DNA of 64,000 nucleotides, from assembly GCA_934757275.1 (NCBI GenBank), contig CAKVLN010000005.1:62001-126000 (forward strand). The letters are read 5' to 3'. This document shows, piece by piece, positions 24,569 through 33,422 of this stretch; positions within the stretch are counted from its first letter, which is position 1, and each line of letters starts with the position of its first letter. A model generated the notes under the pieces. It saw only the letters and a program-made list of their open reading frames with translations, was not told the origin of the DNA and did not search any database. Source of the stretch: an uncultured Candidatus Melainabacteria bacterium (GTDB lineage Bacteria; Cyanobacteriota; Vampirovibrionia; Gastranaerophilales; Gastranaerophilaceae). The position numbers and the translations under genes are program-made.

Positions 24569-25752
24569 AATAAGGTTGTTTGAATTGGTTGCATATGAGG
24601 TTCTTTAAAAAATTTAACAGTATCCCCAAAATCAACAGTTCTTGTACTTGTTTTTTTATGCTCTATAACTAAGTATTCTTCTTGCATAGAGACAATTGCT
24701 TTTTTAATATGACGTTGTAAAAAAGTTGATGAATCTATATATTTATCTACGATTTCGTCATACAATACAGATTTTCCTTGATATTCTGCCCAGATTAATA
24801 ATTTTAATTGTTCAATTTTGTCTTGAGTTTGATCCCATAATGCTAATTGTTCTGGGTTTGGTTGGTTTGGTCCAAGAAATTCAACTTTACCAAAATTAAT
24901 TTTAGCAAAAGCATCTTTCATTATAGAGCATCCTTCCCTATTATTCGTTGCATGAAATAAATAATAGTATGTTCTTTTATCATTAGGGAAAGACATTCTA
25001 TATTGATAGACATATTTTGCACAATTTTTTAATTGTAGACGATATAAATCTCTAAGTGCAGTTTCTTTTAAGTCACCATTTAAAGATTTAAATTGCAGCC
25101 AATTTTCTGTTCCAAATAACTTTGTTATAATTTCTTCTGAATTTTTATAGCCAGTAAAACGGCGCGTAAAATTATACATGAAATTAAAGAAAACTTCAGT
25201 CTTTGGAATTTTCATTATTCGTTCAATAGTTGAAAAATGAGCATTAATACCAAATGGATCAATCATAAAAAAGGTAGGTTTTGGATTCTTTTCCAAAAAA
25301 TCTAAAAATTTCCCAATATTATCTTCAAATTCTCCAATTGTATAAACGATGTTATTTGTTGGAAGCCCAGAATTAACAAAAACTTTTTTAAGATTTTCAA
25401 TGTTTTCTTTATACTTGTCGTTAAAATAAAAAGAACTTCGACTCGCTTGTTTTGCGTTAAGAAATTGTTGTTTTGCTATAATTGGAGAACCAAAACATAA
25501 TTCTTTTTCATTTGAATCATAATATGCACCACAACCACTAAATCCATCATAATAATTTATATCATTTGCAGAACCTAATTTGATAGCCCAAACGCGTAAA
25601 TATTCTTCTAAAACTTTATGTTTTACCATTGTTTGTGCTTCGTATGGCCACATATAAAAATCAAAATCGTCATATGTGTATTTTTCTATTTTGACTCTTT
25701 TATTTGATTTTGATTTTTTGAAATTAACATGTAGCTTGCTTGGATCTAACAC
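24565..25752 (-). CDS. tcmP: Three-Cys-motif partner protein TcmP
   Basis: 395-aa TcmP-family protein. N-terminal features DFYMWPYEAQTMVKHKVLEEYL and YYDGFSGCGAY (a SAM-methyltransferase-like glycine motif), then FFMIDPFGIN (an acidic-proline motif like DPPF/DPFG of nucleic-acid methyltransferases) and a C-terminal winged-helix-like tail. TcmP proteins are defined by pairing with the DUF5131 family, and that partner is the convergent neighbour. Immediately preceded by the 172-aa gene (stop and start adjacent), so these two are translationally linked. Confidence 0.9.
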   Translation of the reverse strand: MLDPSKLHVNFKKSKSNKRVKIEKYTYDDFDFYMWPYEAQTMVKHKVLEEYLRVWAIKLGSANDINYYDGFSGCGAYYDSNEKELCFGSPIIAKQQFLNAKQASRSSFYFNDKYKENIENLKKVFVNSGLPTNNIVYTIGEFEDNIGKFLDFLEKNPKPTFFMIDPFGINAHFSTIERIMKIPKTEVFFNFMYNFTRRFTGYKNSEEIITKLFGTENWLQFKSLNGDLKETALRDLYRLQLKNCAKYVYQYRMSFPNDKRTYYYLFHATNNREGCSIMKDAFAKINFGKVEFLGPNQPNPEQLALWDQTQDKIEQLKLLIWAEYQGKSVLYDEIVDKYIDSSTFLQRHIKKAIVSMQEEYLVIEHKKTSTRTVDFGDTVKFFKEPHMQPIQTTLF

Positions 25753-26271
25753 TTATAAAACTCCTTTATTGTCTTTTTTGTAATCAAAAGCTGCTCTTAT
25801 AATATTCCAGTATTTGGGTAAACTATCTTTTAAATATCCATTCTTTAAAGCTATAGTATCAAATAATTCAACTAATTTTCTATCATTCGATAATACATAG
25901 TCATCATATTCAGCAATTCTTTTAATTATCTGTTTTATGCTTGGACGGTTAATATTAAATTGATAAACCCCTACGAGTGGGTTATTGACTTCAACATTAT
26001 TAATTAATGAAGATTTTTTAGGGGCTGATTCAGCAGCTTTAATGTGGTGATTTTTTTTATAATTGTAAATTGCTCTACAAATAGACCAATAACGTGGTAA
26101 TTCAAAATTCTTGTAGCCATTCCTTAAAGCTATTTGATCGAAGAAATAACAAAATTGTCTATCATTATCCATTAAACTAGGATTAAATGCAGCAAGTTTC
26201 TCTACAATTTGCCTTGTTGTAGGCTTTGTTTTAAACAAATTATCAAATAATTGATTGCTAATATTATTCAT
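25753..26271 (-). CDS. Two-repeat protein upstream of tcmP
   Basis: 172-aa protein made of two copies of an approximately 60-residue helical unit: residues about 10-75 (PTTRQIVEKLAAFNPSLMDN / LPRYWSICRAIYNYKK) and about 105-168 (PSIKQIIKRIAEYDDYVLSN / LPKYWNIIRAAFDYKK). Each repeat carries NDR..(C/L)..FD.IALKNGY and LP+YW. The stop abuts the tcmP ATG. I do not recognise the domain; coupling suggests it belongs to the DUF5131/TcmP system. Confidence 0.7.
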   Translation of the reverse strand: MNNISNQLFDNLFKTKPTTRQIVEKLAAFNPSLMDNDRQFCYFFDQIALRNGYKNFELPRYWSICRAIYNYKKNHHIKAAESAPKKSSLINNVEVNNPLVGVYQFNINRPSIKQIIKRIAEYDDYVLSNDRKLVELFDTIALKNGYLKDSLPKYWNIIRAAFDYKKDNKGVL

Positions 26272-26336
26272 TTGACGATTATAGCATAATATCTGATAAG
26301 CATTACTTTTGTAAATATTTTCTTAATTTTTCTAGG

Positions 26337-27056
26337 TTATAGATACAACATTAGTAACAGCGTTCTGAATTTTCTCATGTTTATTTCGTAATTGTAGTTC
26401 ATAAGAGTTCGTATTGTTCCATATTCCTGTTTTTCATAGATTTTATGATAAGCTTCAACTTCTCTTAGCCATGCAAGTTCACTTTGTATTAATTGCTTGA
26501 AGTCTTCTTGTGGAATTTTTGCTCTTACAGCTTGATATGTTTCATTTAACAATTTATCAACTGCGTCATAATGCCTTTGAGCAAAATAGTTTACTTCCTG
26601 AGTCGTTTCACCATCGTTGTTTGCATATTCTTGTTCAATGTTTAAATATTCCTGATAGTAAGGATTTTTGTGATTAATATTATTTTTCACCTTCTCAAAC
26701 AGAGCATCCAGTTCCACTCGGTCTTCTTCAAATTCATGTCCTTGTGGAACAAGTAACACGTCATTGCGTTTGATTAACGCAAAATACTCTGCCTGTAATT
26801 CATCAATCTTGGTTAATACTTGACTCGGCGTTGATAAATCATAGTTTACTGGTTTTGATAAGTTTCCACCAAACAGGTAAAACAATCCACTACCAATAAA
26901 TAAAACTAAAAATAATACAGAAAATATAAGTCCTAAGTTCTTTAAAATTTTAGCTTTCTTTACTTGCATAGTGTTATTAGTACTCAAAGAGTATCCACAA
27001 TTGGTACAAAACTTTTGATAATCATTAATTTCTTTTCCACAGTTTGGACAATACAT
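26337..27056 (-). CDS. Zinc-ribbon membrane protein with LprI-like domain
   Basis: Start at ATG 27056 (MYCPNCGKEIND), matching the MYC/MNC start of its paralogues; GAGG precedes it. About 239 aa. N-terminal zinc ribbon CPNC-x10-FCTNC, a linker, one membrane segment (about 46-65), then an extracytoplasmic helical domain ending in SELAWLREVEAYHKIYEKQEYGT, which resembles the LprI lysozyme-inhibitor-like family (DUF1311). Last gene of the zinc-ribbon cluster in transcription order. Confidence 0.75.
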   Translation of the reverse strand: MYCPNCGKEINDYQKFCTNCGYSLSTNNTMQVKKAKILKNLGLIFSVLFLVLFIGSGLFYLFGGNLSKPVNYDLSTPSQVLTKIDELQAEYFALIKRNDVLLVPQGHEFEEDRVELDALFEKVKNNINHKNPYYQEYLNIEQEYANNDGETTQEVNYFAQRHYDAVDKLLNETYQAVRAKIPQEDFKQLIQSELAWLREVEAYHKIYEKQEYGTIRTLMNYNYEINMRKFRTLLLMLYL

Positions 27057-27073
27057 TTTATCAATCCTCATTT

Positions 27074-27784
27074 TTAATAATTTATAGCTTTTATCATACC
27101 GACAATGTCTTCTATTGTCTTATCTTCATCACAAATAGCAATTGTTATATCTTTAATACTAGAAAGCAACATATAATCTCTTCTCCATAGTTTATCCTTC
27201 AATGCATTGAGTTCTTCGCTCGTTGTTTGACTTCCAATAGTTTTATTGTCAGTTGCATACTCGCATAAACCTAAGAAAAATAAAGTTTTATGCATTTCAA
27301 TCTCAGTTGCAGCATCTCTACATTTACTTAAGTAAAATTCAAAACCTTCTAAAACTTCCTGTTTTGCTCTATATCTTAAACTTCCATCAGGAGCATACAT
27401 TTTAGTTCTATACCAAAGATTGTATTTTTTATACCTTATTGCGATTTTAAGTGCATAGAGTTGAGATTTCGTTAGATTAGTAGTATTTGGCAGATTCCTA
27501 ATATCTTCACAAGCCTTCACTCTATCAGCTACTGGCAGATCCGTATTTAAGGCTTTAATTAAAAGTTGAACATAATTTTCATTTTTATCAACAACTATTG
27601 GTGGTGTTAGCCTTGGTATTCCATTTTTAGGATTATAATTGCTTGGAGAGTAACCATAAGCCCCAGTGCCAGAACTTAATCTTCTATCATTAGAATTGGA
27701 ATTGGTAGTTTCCATTGCATTTATAGGCTGCGATACAAACAAAAACATATATAAAATCAATATACACAACAATATTTTCTTCAT
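27074..27784 (-). CDS. Secreted protein in the zinc-ribbon cluster
   Basis: 236 aa; signal peptide (KKILLCILILYMFLFVSQPINA) and a predicted periplasmic, mainly helical body (residues 75-236). No zinc ribbon. Not recognised. 17 bases separate it from the LprI-like gene and 20 from the upstream secreted gene, so it is co-transcribed. Confidence 0.65.
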   Translation of the reverse strand: MKKILLCILILYMFLFVSQPINAMETTNSNSNDRRLSSGTGAYGYSPSNYNPKNGIPRLTPPIVVDKNENYVQLLIKALNTDLPVADRVKACEDIRNLPNTTNLTKSQLYALKIAIRYKKYNLWYRTKMYAPDGSLRYRAKQEVLEGFEFYLSKCRDAATEIEMHKTLFFLGLCEYATDNKTIGSQTTSEELNALKDKLWRRDYMLLSSIKDITIAICDEDKTIEDIVGMIKAINY

Positions 27785-27804
27785 ACTTATACCTCTTAAC
27801 TTAA

Positions 27805-28302
27805 TTAAATTCCATCATATAAACCATTATGCAAATGCATTGAATATGGATTGAACCGTTTTATGGTGACTATTTCGTGAGCGGTTATGTCGACATCAGA
27901 CATAAAAGATTCTTTACTTAATTCTTTTAAATTTTTTGCATTCCCAGCAGCATATACGGGATGTTCATTTTCTACACTATTTTGTATAATTTGTTCATAT
28001 CTACTGTTTGAAAACGTTTCTACAATCCCAACTTTTCCATTTTTACTTTGTAATATTGCAACGACACCACCATTAGTCATTGTATAATACTCAATAGCAT
28101 AATAAACACTATCATTGTGAATATTTACACTATCTGCATCTATAAGAACTTGATTAATTCCTTCTTTACAAGCTTTTGTATCAGAACCGGAATATTGAGG
28201 TCCACAAACTTCAATCCAATTTGTTGAATAAAATGCTTGTGCTGCCTGAACAAATAAAAATACTAAAAATGTTACAATACAAAATCTTTTAAAATAAATC
28301 AT
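27805..28302 (-). CDS. Secreted protein in the zinc-ribbon cluster
   Basis: Start at ATG 28302 (MIYFKRFCIVTFLVFLF), which has GGAGG 6 bases upstream; it overlaps the upstream gene by 14 bases. About 165 aa with a signal peptide ending near AQA and a beta-rich mature part (VLIDADSVNIHNDSVYYAIEYY). Two cysteines (VCGP, KACK) could form a disulfide. Not recognised. Confidence 0.65.
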   Translation of the reverse strand: MIYFKRFCIVTFLVFLFVQAAQAFYSTNWIEVCGPQYSGSDTKACKEGINQVLIDADSVNIHNDSVYYAIEYYTMTNGGVVAILQSKNGKVGIVETFSNSRYEQIIQNSVENEHPVYAAGNAKNLKELSKESFMSDVDITAHEIVTIKRFNPYSMHLHNGLYDGI

Positions 28303-29695
28303 TTTCCACCTCCTCATCATAAGTTTTTGTCTTTATTGGGTATTTATTCATAACGGTTTTAGATTGTTGACGATCTACACATAAAGAAAATGGATGTTGC
28401 CCTGCATGCTTAGACCAAGCCGTGGCAGGATCTTTTTCAATATGCACTTTTCTATATCTGTCAATAAGACCTAAGCCCGAACCATTACTATTAAAAACTC
28501 TTGCGTATATATTCTTTTCACTATATGGTAAATTTGAAATCACCACTAGACCTAAATTTTTACGTTCTTCTTCAGCATCTCGATTATTAAAATACTGATT
28601 GTTCCAGTAAGTTTCCCTAAAATATTCGATATAAGGTTTTTCAATTCTAGTAGCTCTACGGTAGTTACAATCTACGTACCAAAAAGAACCACTACAGCCG
28701 TCAGGATTTTTTATATTATCAAAACTCATATCATTATATAGGTCTTGTGTTAATATTACTAACTCATCAGGAGTTGGCATGTTTTTTACTCCACCACATA
28801 CATATGCTGTAGATGCAAATAAATCTTCTGATTCTTTACAGGAAGCAATTCCAAGTTTATTTTTATTTGTCTTACAATCTTCATAACTCATTCCTTTGAC
28901 AAAAAATGGATGTCCAAAACAAATACCTTTGACTTTAAATAAGCATTTTCTTGGGTTGAAATCAACAGGGATAGCTTCTCCATCAATATTTGTAAAAGCC
29001 CAAGCATAAGCAATTTCTTTTGCTGCGTTATCTTGTGCAATTAATTCTCTTTGTTTAAGCCAATGTTGTTTCTCTTGTTCTCTTAGTTGCTTGTCCTCAA
29101 CTAAGAAATAAGGATAACTAGCTTTTACATTTGCTGTACTTAGAATTTCTTTTACCCTGACAAATTCTTTTAGGTTATTAACATTTTCTATTTTGTAATT
29201 AAATACCAAAGGTTGTCCTACAAAAATTTTAGCATCTTCATATACAATATCTAAGTTTTTATTTTCACTTTCAGAAACGATTTCTAAATTTCCTGTTATA
29301 TCTTCATGCTCATCAATATAATTAAGTTGCCATTGCTCAATAATTGTTCCATTATGTTGCATTGTTACTTTTGCTTGTTTATTTGGCTCATCATATTTAA
29401 CTGTCATAATAACTTCGCTATTCGGATAAAAGCTTAAAGTTCTTTCTAATGGCGAAATATCTTGTTGATATTGTTTATATTTAATTCCAGCAAAAATAAA
29501 AATTAAAATTCCAATAATTGCACATATCACAACAATTACTTGTTTTAGAATTCTGTTATTATTATCTTCGTGGAAATCAATAGGCTCATTAGCTTCGTTA
29601 TCCTGATTAAAATCATTTGGAGTTAGTTTTCTTCCACAATTTTTACAGAAGTTTTGGTTGTCGTATATTTCATTTCCACAGTTTGGACAATTCAT
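28289..29695 (-). CDS. Zinc-ribbon membrane protein with large extracytoplasmic domain
   Basis: 468 aa. Zinc ribbon CPNC-x10-FCKNC (3-20), membrane segment about residues 51-68, a beta-rich domain (about 80-190), then a Cys-containing C-terminal domain with MPTPDELVILTQDLYN and LVVISNLPYSEKNIYAR. The order PT-x-DEL ... R-V-F ... LCV recalls FISUMP/DUF1566-like surface domains, a tentative match. The domain has at least six cysteines, suggesting disulfides outside the cytoplasm. Confidence 0.7.
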   Translation of the reverse strand: MNCPNCGNEIYDNQNFCKNCGRKLTPNDFNQDNEANEPIDFHEDNNNRILKQVIVVICAIIGILIFIFAGIKYKQYQQDISPLERTLSFYPNSEVIMTVKYDEPNKQAKVTMQHNGTIIEQWQLNYIDEHEDITGNLEIVSESENKNLDIVYEDAKIFVGQPLVFNYKIENVNNLKEFVRVKEILSTANVKASYPYFLVEDKQLREQEKQHWLKQRELIAQDNAAKEIAYAWAFTNIDGEAIPVDFNPRKCLFKVKGICFGHPFFVKGMSYEDCKTNKNKLGIASCKESEDLFASTAYVCGGVKNMPTPDELVILTQDLYNDMSFDNIKNPDGCSGSFWYVDCNYRRATRIEKPYIEYFRETYWNNQYFNNRDAEEERKNLGLVVISNLPYSEKNIYARVFNSNGSGLGLIDRYRKVHIEKDPATAWSKHAGQHPFSLCVDRQQSKTVMNKYPIKTKTYDEEVENDLF

Positions 29696-29711
29696 ATTTC
29701 TTTCCTTTTCA

Positions 29712-30503
29712 TTATTTTATTTGTGTAATTTGCATATCTATACCAGAGTTAAGAATATCTACTAGTTCATCGATATCAAAATTATCAGAAAGACCGGATA
29801 TGGATATCTGAACTTTTCCATTTTTTATTGGCTCTCTTACAATTGGAGAAAGAACTAATTTATCTCCCCAGAATATTGCAAGTTGTTTATTGACAACTTC
29901 TTTAGTTAGGTTATACAGAAGTTTTGCACCTTCTCTTGTAAATGTTATTTCAATAACGTCATCTGAGTCTTTAATATGTTTTGCACTTTTTATAAATTTT
30001 TCATTAAGTCCAGTACTTATCCAATCAGTATCTGTCGCATTTGGTTTCTTAAATTGAAACTGTGGCTCAGATAAATATTCTACAATTTCTTTGGCTTCAA
30101 GTCTGTTATCAGAGTTTAAAATAATTGCGTCATGCATAAATGTTTTAGTAATCACAACATCAGATGAAGTCCCGTTATAATATTTAGATGCTAACTTTGT
30201 TTGTATTGCATCTTGTTTCCCGATTAGATTTTTGTTTAAACTTTTTACTATAATGACTTGTTCATTGTTGGAATGTGCATTTAAAGCTTTTTGAATTGTA
30301 ACAGTCTTGTTTATATATAAATAGCTGCAAATTATTAGTAATATTACGACTAAAGATACAATACCAATAGTTAGAACTCTTTTCCAGTTATAAAATATAT
30401 ATCGTAACCATCCTTCAACAAAATTCGGCGTAAGTCTATAACCACAATTCCGGCAAAATTTTTGATTGGATAGTATTTCATTCCCACAGTTTTTACAGTA
30501 CAT
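29712..30503 (-). CDS. Zinc-ribbon membrane protein with SecD P1-head-like domain
   Basis: 263 aa. Zinc ribbon CKNC-x10-FCRNC (3-20), membrane segment about 41-62, and an extracytoplasmic domain whose C-terminal part reads like the SecD P1 head: ISTGLNEKFIKSA, VIEITFTREGAKLLYNLT, LAIFWGDKLVLSPIVREPI and NGKVQISISG. SecD itself (six transmembrane segments) is not present. A SecD P1 module on a zinc-ribbon anchor is unusual; it may bind an exported polypeptide. Confidence 0.75.
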   Translation of the reverse strand: MYCKNCGNEILSNQKFCRNCGYRLTPNFVEGWLRYIFYNWKRVLTIGIVSLVVILLIICSYLYINKTVTIQKALNAHSNNEQVIIVKSLNKNLIGKQDAIQTKLASKYYNGTSSDVVITKTFMHDAIILNSDNRLEAKEIVEYLSEPQFQFKKPNATDTDWISTGLNEKFIKSAKHIKDSDDVIEITFTREGAKLLYNLTKEVVNKQLAIFWGDKLVLSPIVREPIKNGKVQISISGLSDNFDIDELVDILNSGIDMQITQIK

Positions 30504-30519
30504 GTATAATAATCCTTTC

Positions 30520-31203
30520 TTATTTTAATTTAAAAGCACAATTACTACAGAACTTAGATTTCAACGAGATTTTTGCATTACATTTGGGACATTTTCTACT
30601 TTCAAAGTTCAGAATGTAAATAATACATAATAAAACCAATACAACTAATATTTCATACAGTCCAATAATGAGATTGAAGTTTTGGTAATAGCTAAAATGA
30701 CCAGAAAGTCCAGGTAGGTAATGTATTGGAAAGATTCCATATAAAAAATTCCAATGGAAAACTGTTTTAGAATAATATTTTGCTAGGTTATATATTAAAA
30801 TGACAAAAATAACACCATTCACAATGCTTTTAATAGGAAAATTTTTAGCTTCTACTTTAAATAATAATTTTGGAAGTGTTGGATTAAGTCTTAACCAAAT
30901 AAGTGTAACAAAAGGCAATAGTACAAATTGATTAACTACATCCATACAGTTACAATAATCAGGGGGTGCCACCTTGGAAATTACGAAGTATTCGATATAG
31001 CTAAATAATGCCGCAAACACAAATAGATTAAATACAACCATTAACACTATAAAGAACTTGTTATTAGTATATTTGTCACGCATAGATAACAGTTTTTTGA
31101 TTTTGTTTAAAGCTATATTATATTTATCAATTTGTGAAGTTCCACAAATTTCACAGAAATTTTGATTATCTTCAATTTTGTGACCACATTTTGAACAATA
31201 CAT
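30520..31203 (-). CDS. Polytopic protein with zinc ribbons at both ends
   Basis: 227 aa. N-terminal ribbon CSKC-x10-FCEIC and C-terminal ribbon CPKC-x10-FCSNC flank about five hydrophobic segments. Both ribbons should be cytoplasmic if the number of membrane passes is even. Not otherwise recognised. Member of the zinc-ribbon cluster. Confidence 0.7.
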   Translation of the reverse strand: MYCSKCGHKIEDNQNFCEICGTSQIDKYNIALNKIKKLLSMRDKYTNNKFFIVLMVVFNLFVFAALFSYIEYFVISKVAPPDYCNCMDVVNQFVLLPFVTLIWLRLNPTLPKLLFKVEAKNFPIKSIVNGVIFVILIYNLAKYYSKTVFHWNFLYGIFPIHYLPGLSGHFSYYQNFNLIIGLYEILVVLVLLCIIYILNFESRKCPKCNAKISLKSKFCSNCAFKLK

Positions 31204-31215
31204 TTCTTCCCTTTC

Positions 31216-31404
31216 TTATGAACTAAAAAATGCCAGTAATAAAAATATGACAACAGTTATTAACGTGTATATTACAGCATTTATAAAATCTCTTTTTTCT
31301 TTTGCTGAATCAAAAATTTTTTCTGATATAAGTACATAACAACCACATTTAGTACAAAACTTCTGATTATCTTTAATTTTATTTCCGCAACTTGGACAAT
31401 TCAT
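31216..31404 (-). CDS. Minimal zinc-ribbon membrane protein
   Basis: 62 aa: only a zinc ribbon (CPSC-x10-FCTKC) and one C-terminal membrane segment (VIYTLITVVIFLLLAFF). This is the stripped-down core shared by the cluster. Short spacing on both sides (12 and 3 bases) supports co-transcription. Confidence 0.7.
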   Translation of the reverse strand: MNCPSCGNKIKDNQKFCTKCGCYVLISEKIFDSAKEKRDFINAVIYTLITVVIFLLLAFFSS

Positions 31405-31407
31405 TAT

Positions 31408-31863
31408 TTATCCTTTCTTGTTAATCATTTCTTGTGTTTCGATGATTCTCTTTTCTATACGATTGAATTTGAAAAGACTCCAAATTGTAATAACTAAAAA
31501 TAATCCACCTAATACCGTGATTGTAACCATAAACATTATTGCTAAATCAACAACATGAGAGTCAGTATTTGATGCAATATAGTAAATTTGCTGCATAATT
31601 GAATTTGCATTATCAATATTAGATATAGAATATTTTGGAGTTAGGGAATTAGAAAATAATTGTCCTATTAAAAATCCTGTTATGACAGAATAGACGATAA
31701 AAAGAATAATCTCAATTAAACTCGGATACATAAATGGTGAATTCCAATTATTAGTAGTGTTATTTGTTTGTATTGATTTAAGTCTTGAACCACATTCTTG
31801 GCAAAAGATATCATCTCTATTATTTTCAGTTCCGCATTTTTGACATACAATTTTTTCTTCCAT
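31408..31863 (-). CDS. Zinc-ribbon protein with two membrane segments
   Basis: 151 aa. Ribbon CQKC-x10-FCQEC (8-25), then two membrane segments (about 46-70 and 103-127) with a short extracytoplasmic loop between them. Unknown function; cluster member. Confidence 0.7.
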   Translation of the reverse strand: MEEKIVCQKCGTENNRDDIFCQECGSRLKSIQTNNTTNNWNSPFMYPSLIEIILFIVYSVITGFLIGQLFSNSLTPKYSISNIDNANSIMQQIYYIASNTDSHVVDLAIMFMVTITVLGGLFLVITIWSLFKFNRIEKRIIETQEMINKKG

Positions 31864-31915
31864 AATATTTTCCTTCCTAATATGAGTTTATTAATGGCTT
31901 ACAGATGCTTAAAGT

Positions 31916-32383
31916 CTAATTGTCTTTATCTTTCCTTTCATAGAAAATAATTCTGCCAAGTCTCTTTACTTCTTTTTCTAAATCCTTAATTTTGGATAAC
32001 TGAACTTCATGGTAAATAAGAAAAATCCAAAATATCACAATTAAAAAATATGCGATACCTAAAATTAACATTGCAATTTGTACTTCCATTAAATAATAAG
32101 GATCTCCTTCAGTCGCATTTTCTTTTGGATTAAATATAAAATTATATGCAAAAGGAGCCAAATATAATGGACCGATTACAAACAATGCAAATTTCAAAAC
32201 AGCGAAAAAAGAGCTTCCTCCGTCACCTTCATCATCAACTAGATTGAATGATTGTGATTTTGTGGTTGTTTGTTTTTTGTCTTGTTCCTTAATTTCATAA
32301 CCGCAATTTTCACAAAATTTAGTATCGTCTTGTAAATCAATTTGAGTGCCACATTGGGGACAATAAAATGTTTTGTTCGCCAT
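31916..32383 (-). CDS. Zinc-ribbon membrane protein, first gene of the cluster
   Basis: Start at ATG 32383 (MANKTFYCPQCG) with AAAGGAG upstream; a longer frame to 32437 lacks such a site. About 155 aa. Ribbon CPQC-x11-FCENC, two membrane segments (about 62-84 and 102-125) and a basic coiled tail (SKIKDLEKEVKRLGR). It is promoter-proximal; upstream lie the paired TTTACA-N12-TGTAAGACGATT sites (32473-32669). Confidence 0.7.
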   Translation of the reverse strand: MANKTFYCPQCGTQIDLQDDTKFCENCGYEIKEQDKKQTTTKSQSFNLVDDEGDGGSSFFAVLKFALFVIGPLYLAPFAYNFIFNPKENATEGDPYYLMEVQIAMLILGIAYFLIVIFWIFLIYHEVQLSKIKDLEKEVKRLGRIIFYERKDKDN

Positions 32384-32466
32384 TAATAATCTCCTTTTAT
32401 TTTTGTAATAGAAGTTTGTTCTATTTTTATAGAACACATTTACTTACATTGACCACCTTTTAACTA

Positions 32467-32669
32467 AATCGTTTTACAATATCTATATAATGTAAGACGA
32501 TTTTTAAAGCTCAATGAAATCAATAGTTTTAGGCATATAAATCTAAGTAAAATGAACAATCCTTTACATTTTTTAATCATTATTTAATTTAATTTTATTT
32601 GTGGTACCATAGTCATAAGTTAGATTTCGGCTAAAATGCTTTACAATTTATAGAAAATGTAAGACGATT
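32467..32669. repeat. Paired TTTACA-N12-TGTAAGACGATT sites
   Basis: Two sites with identical layout: TTTACA (32473-32478)-12 bases-TGTAAGACGATT (32491-32502), and TTTACA (32640-32645)-12 bases-TGTAAGACGATT (32658-32669), 167 bp apart in the same orientation. The first is extended to a 12-bp inverted repeat (AATCGTTTTACA / TGTAAGACGATT, one mismatch). They lie between a tyrosine recombinase and the first zinc-ribbon gene: recombination core sites or operators. Confidence 0.55.
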
Positions 32670-32701
32670 AAAATGTAAAGGGAACCCCAGTATATCAAGG
32701 A

Positions 32702-33244
32702 TTAGAGGATGAAGTTACTGTATGAATAATCAATTTCATCTTGTTCTATTCCAATATATCTAAGAGTAACTGTCGGGGTTGAATGATTAAAGATTTTCTG
32801 TAAAAGCACAACATCCTTGAACTTCTGGTAATGGTGATAACCAAAAGTTTTTCTCATAGAATGTGTGCCAATTTTCTCTTGTAAACCAGCTTTTTTACAA
32901 GCATTTCTTATTAAATAATATGCAGTAACTCTATCTAATCTCCGCCCCCAGTGAGATAAAAATAGTGGTTCTTTCCCATTTCTACCTTTAATAAACTCTT
33001 TTAACATCGGTTGTAACTTTGAATTAATCGGAAACTTTTTAAACTTTCCTGTTTTTTGTTCAGTTATTTGTATGTGTGTTTTGTTTCTAACGTTTTCGAC
33101 ATTTAACCTCAATATATCTGAAATCCTTAATCCACAATTTGTTCCGATAGTAAATAAAAGTAATTCTCGCTGGCCCATTTCTGCTAACACTTTTTCAACT
33201 TTTACAATATCTTCCTTATTCCTTATAGGTTCTACTGTTGCCAT
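32702..33244 (-). CDS. Small tyrosine recombinase
   Basis: Start at ATG 33244 with GGAG 6 bases upstream, giving about 180 aa: essentially a catalytic domain without the arm- and core-binding domains. Catalytic residues: Arg in CGLRISDIL, HSMR for HxxR, FNHSTP for the second His and Tyr in LRYIGIE. Similar in size to FimB/FimE-like or phage-borne mini-integrases. It may act on the paired repeats at 32467-32669. Confidence 0.88.
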   Translation of the reverse strand: MATVEPIRNKEDIVKVEKVLAEMGQRELLLFTIGTNCGLRISDILRLNVENVRNKTHIQITEQKTGKFKKFPINSKLQPMLKEFIKGRNGKEPLFLSHWGRRLDRVTAYYLIRNACKKAGLQEKIGTHSMRKTFGYHHYQKFKDVVLLQKIFNHSTPTVTLRYIGIEQDEIDYSYSNFIL

Positions 33245-33422
33245 ATCTTCTCCTTTTTTTCTACTGTTCCCCTTTGTTTTAATTAAAAAATACATTTGAA
33301 GTACAAATGTATAGGGATAAAGAAACTAGAAAAATTGCGTCGCTTTGTAACAAAACCTCCTCATAGGCCCTGACAAATTTCCCAGATGCGTTAATCTGTA
33401 GATGCAATAGAGGTAATTTGTT

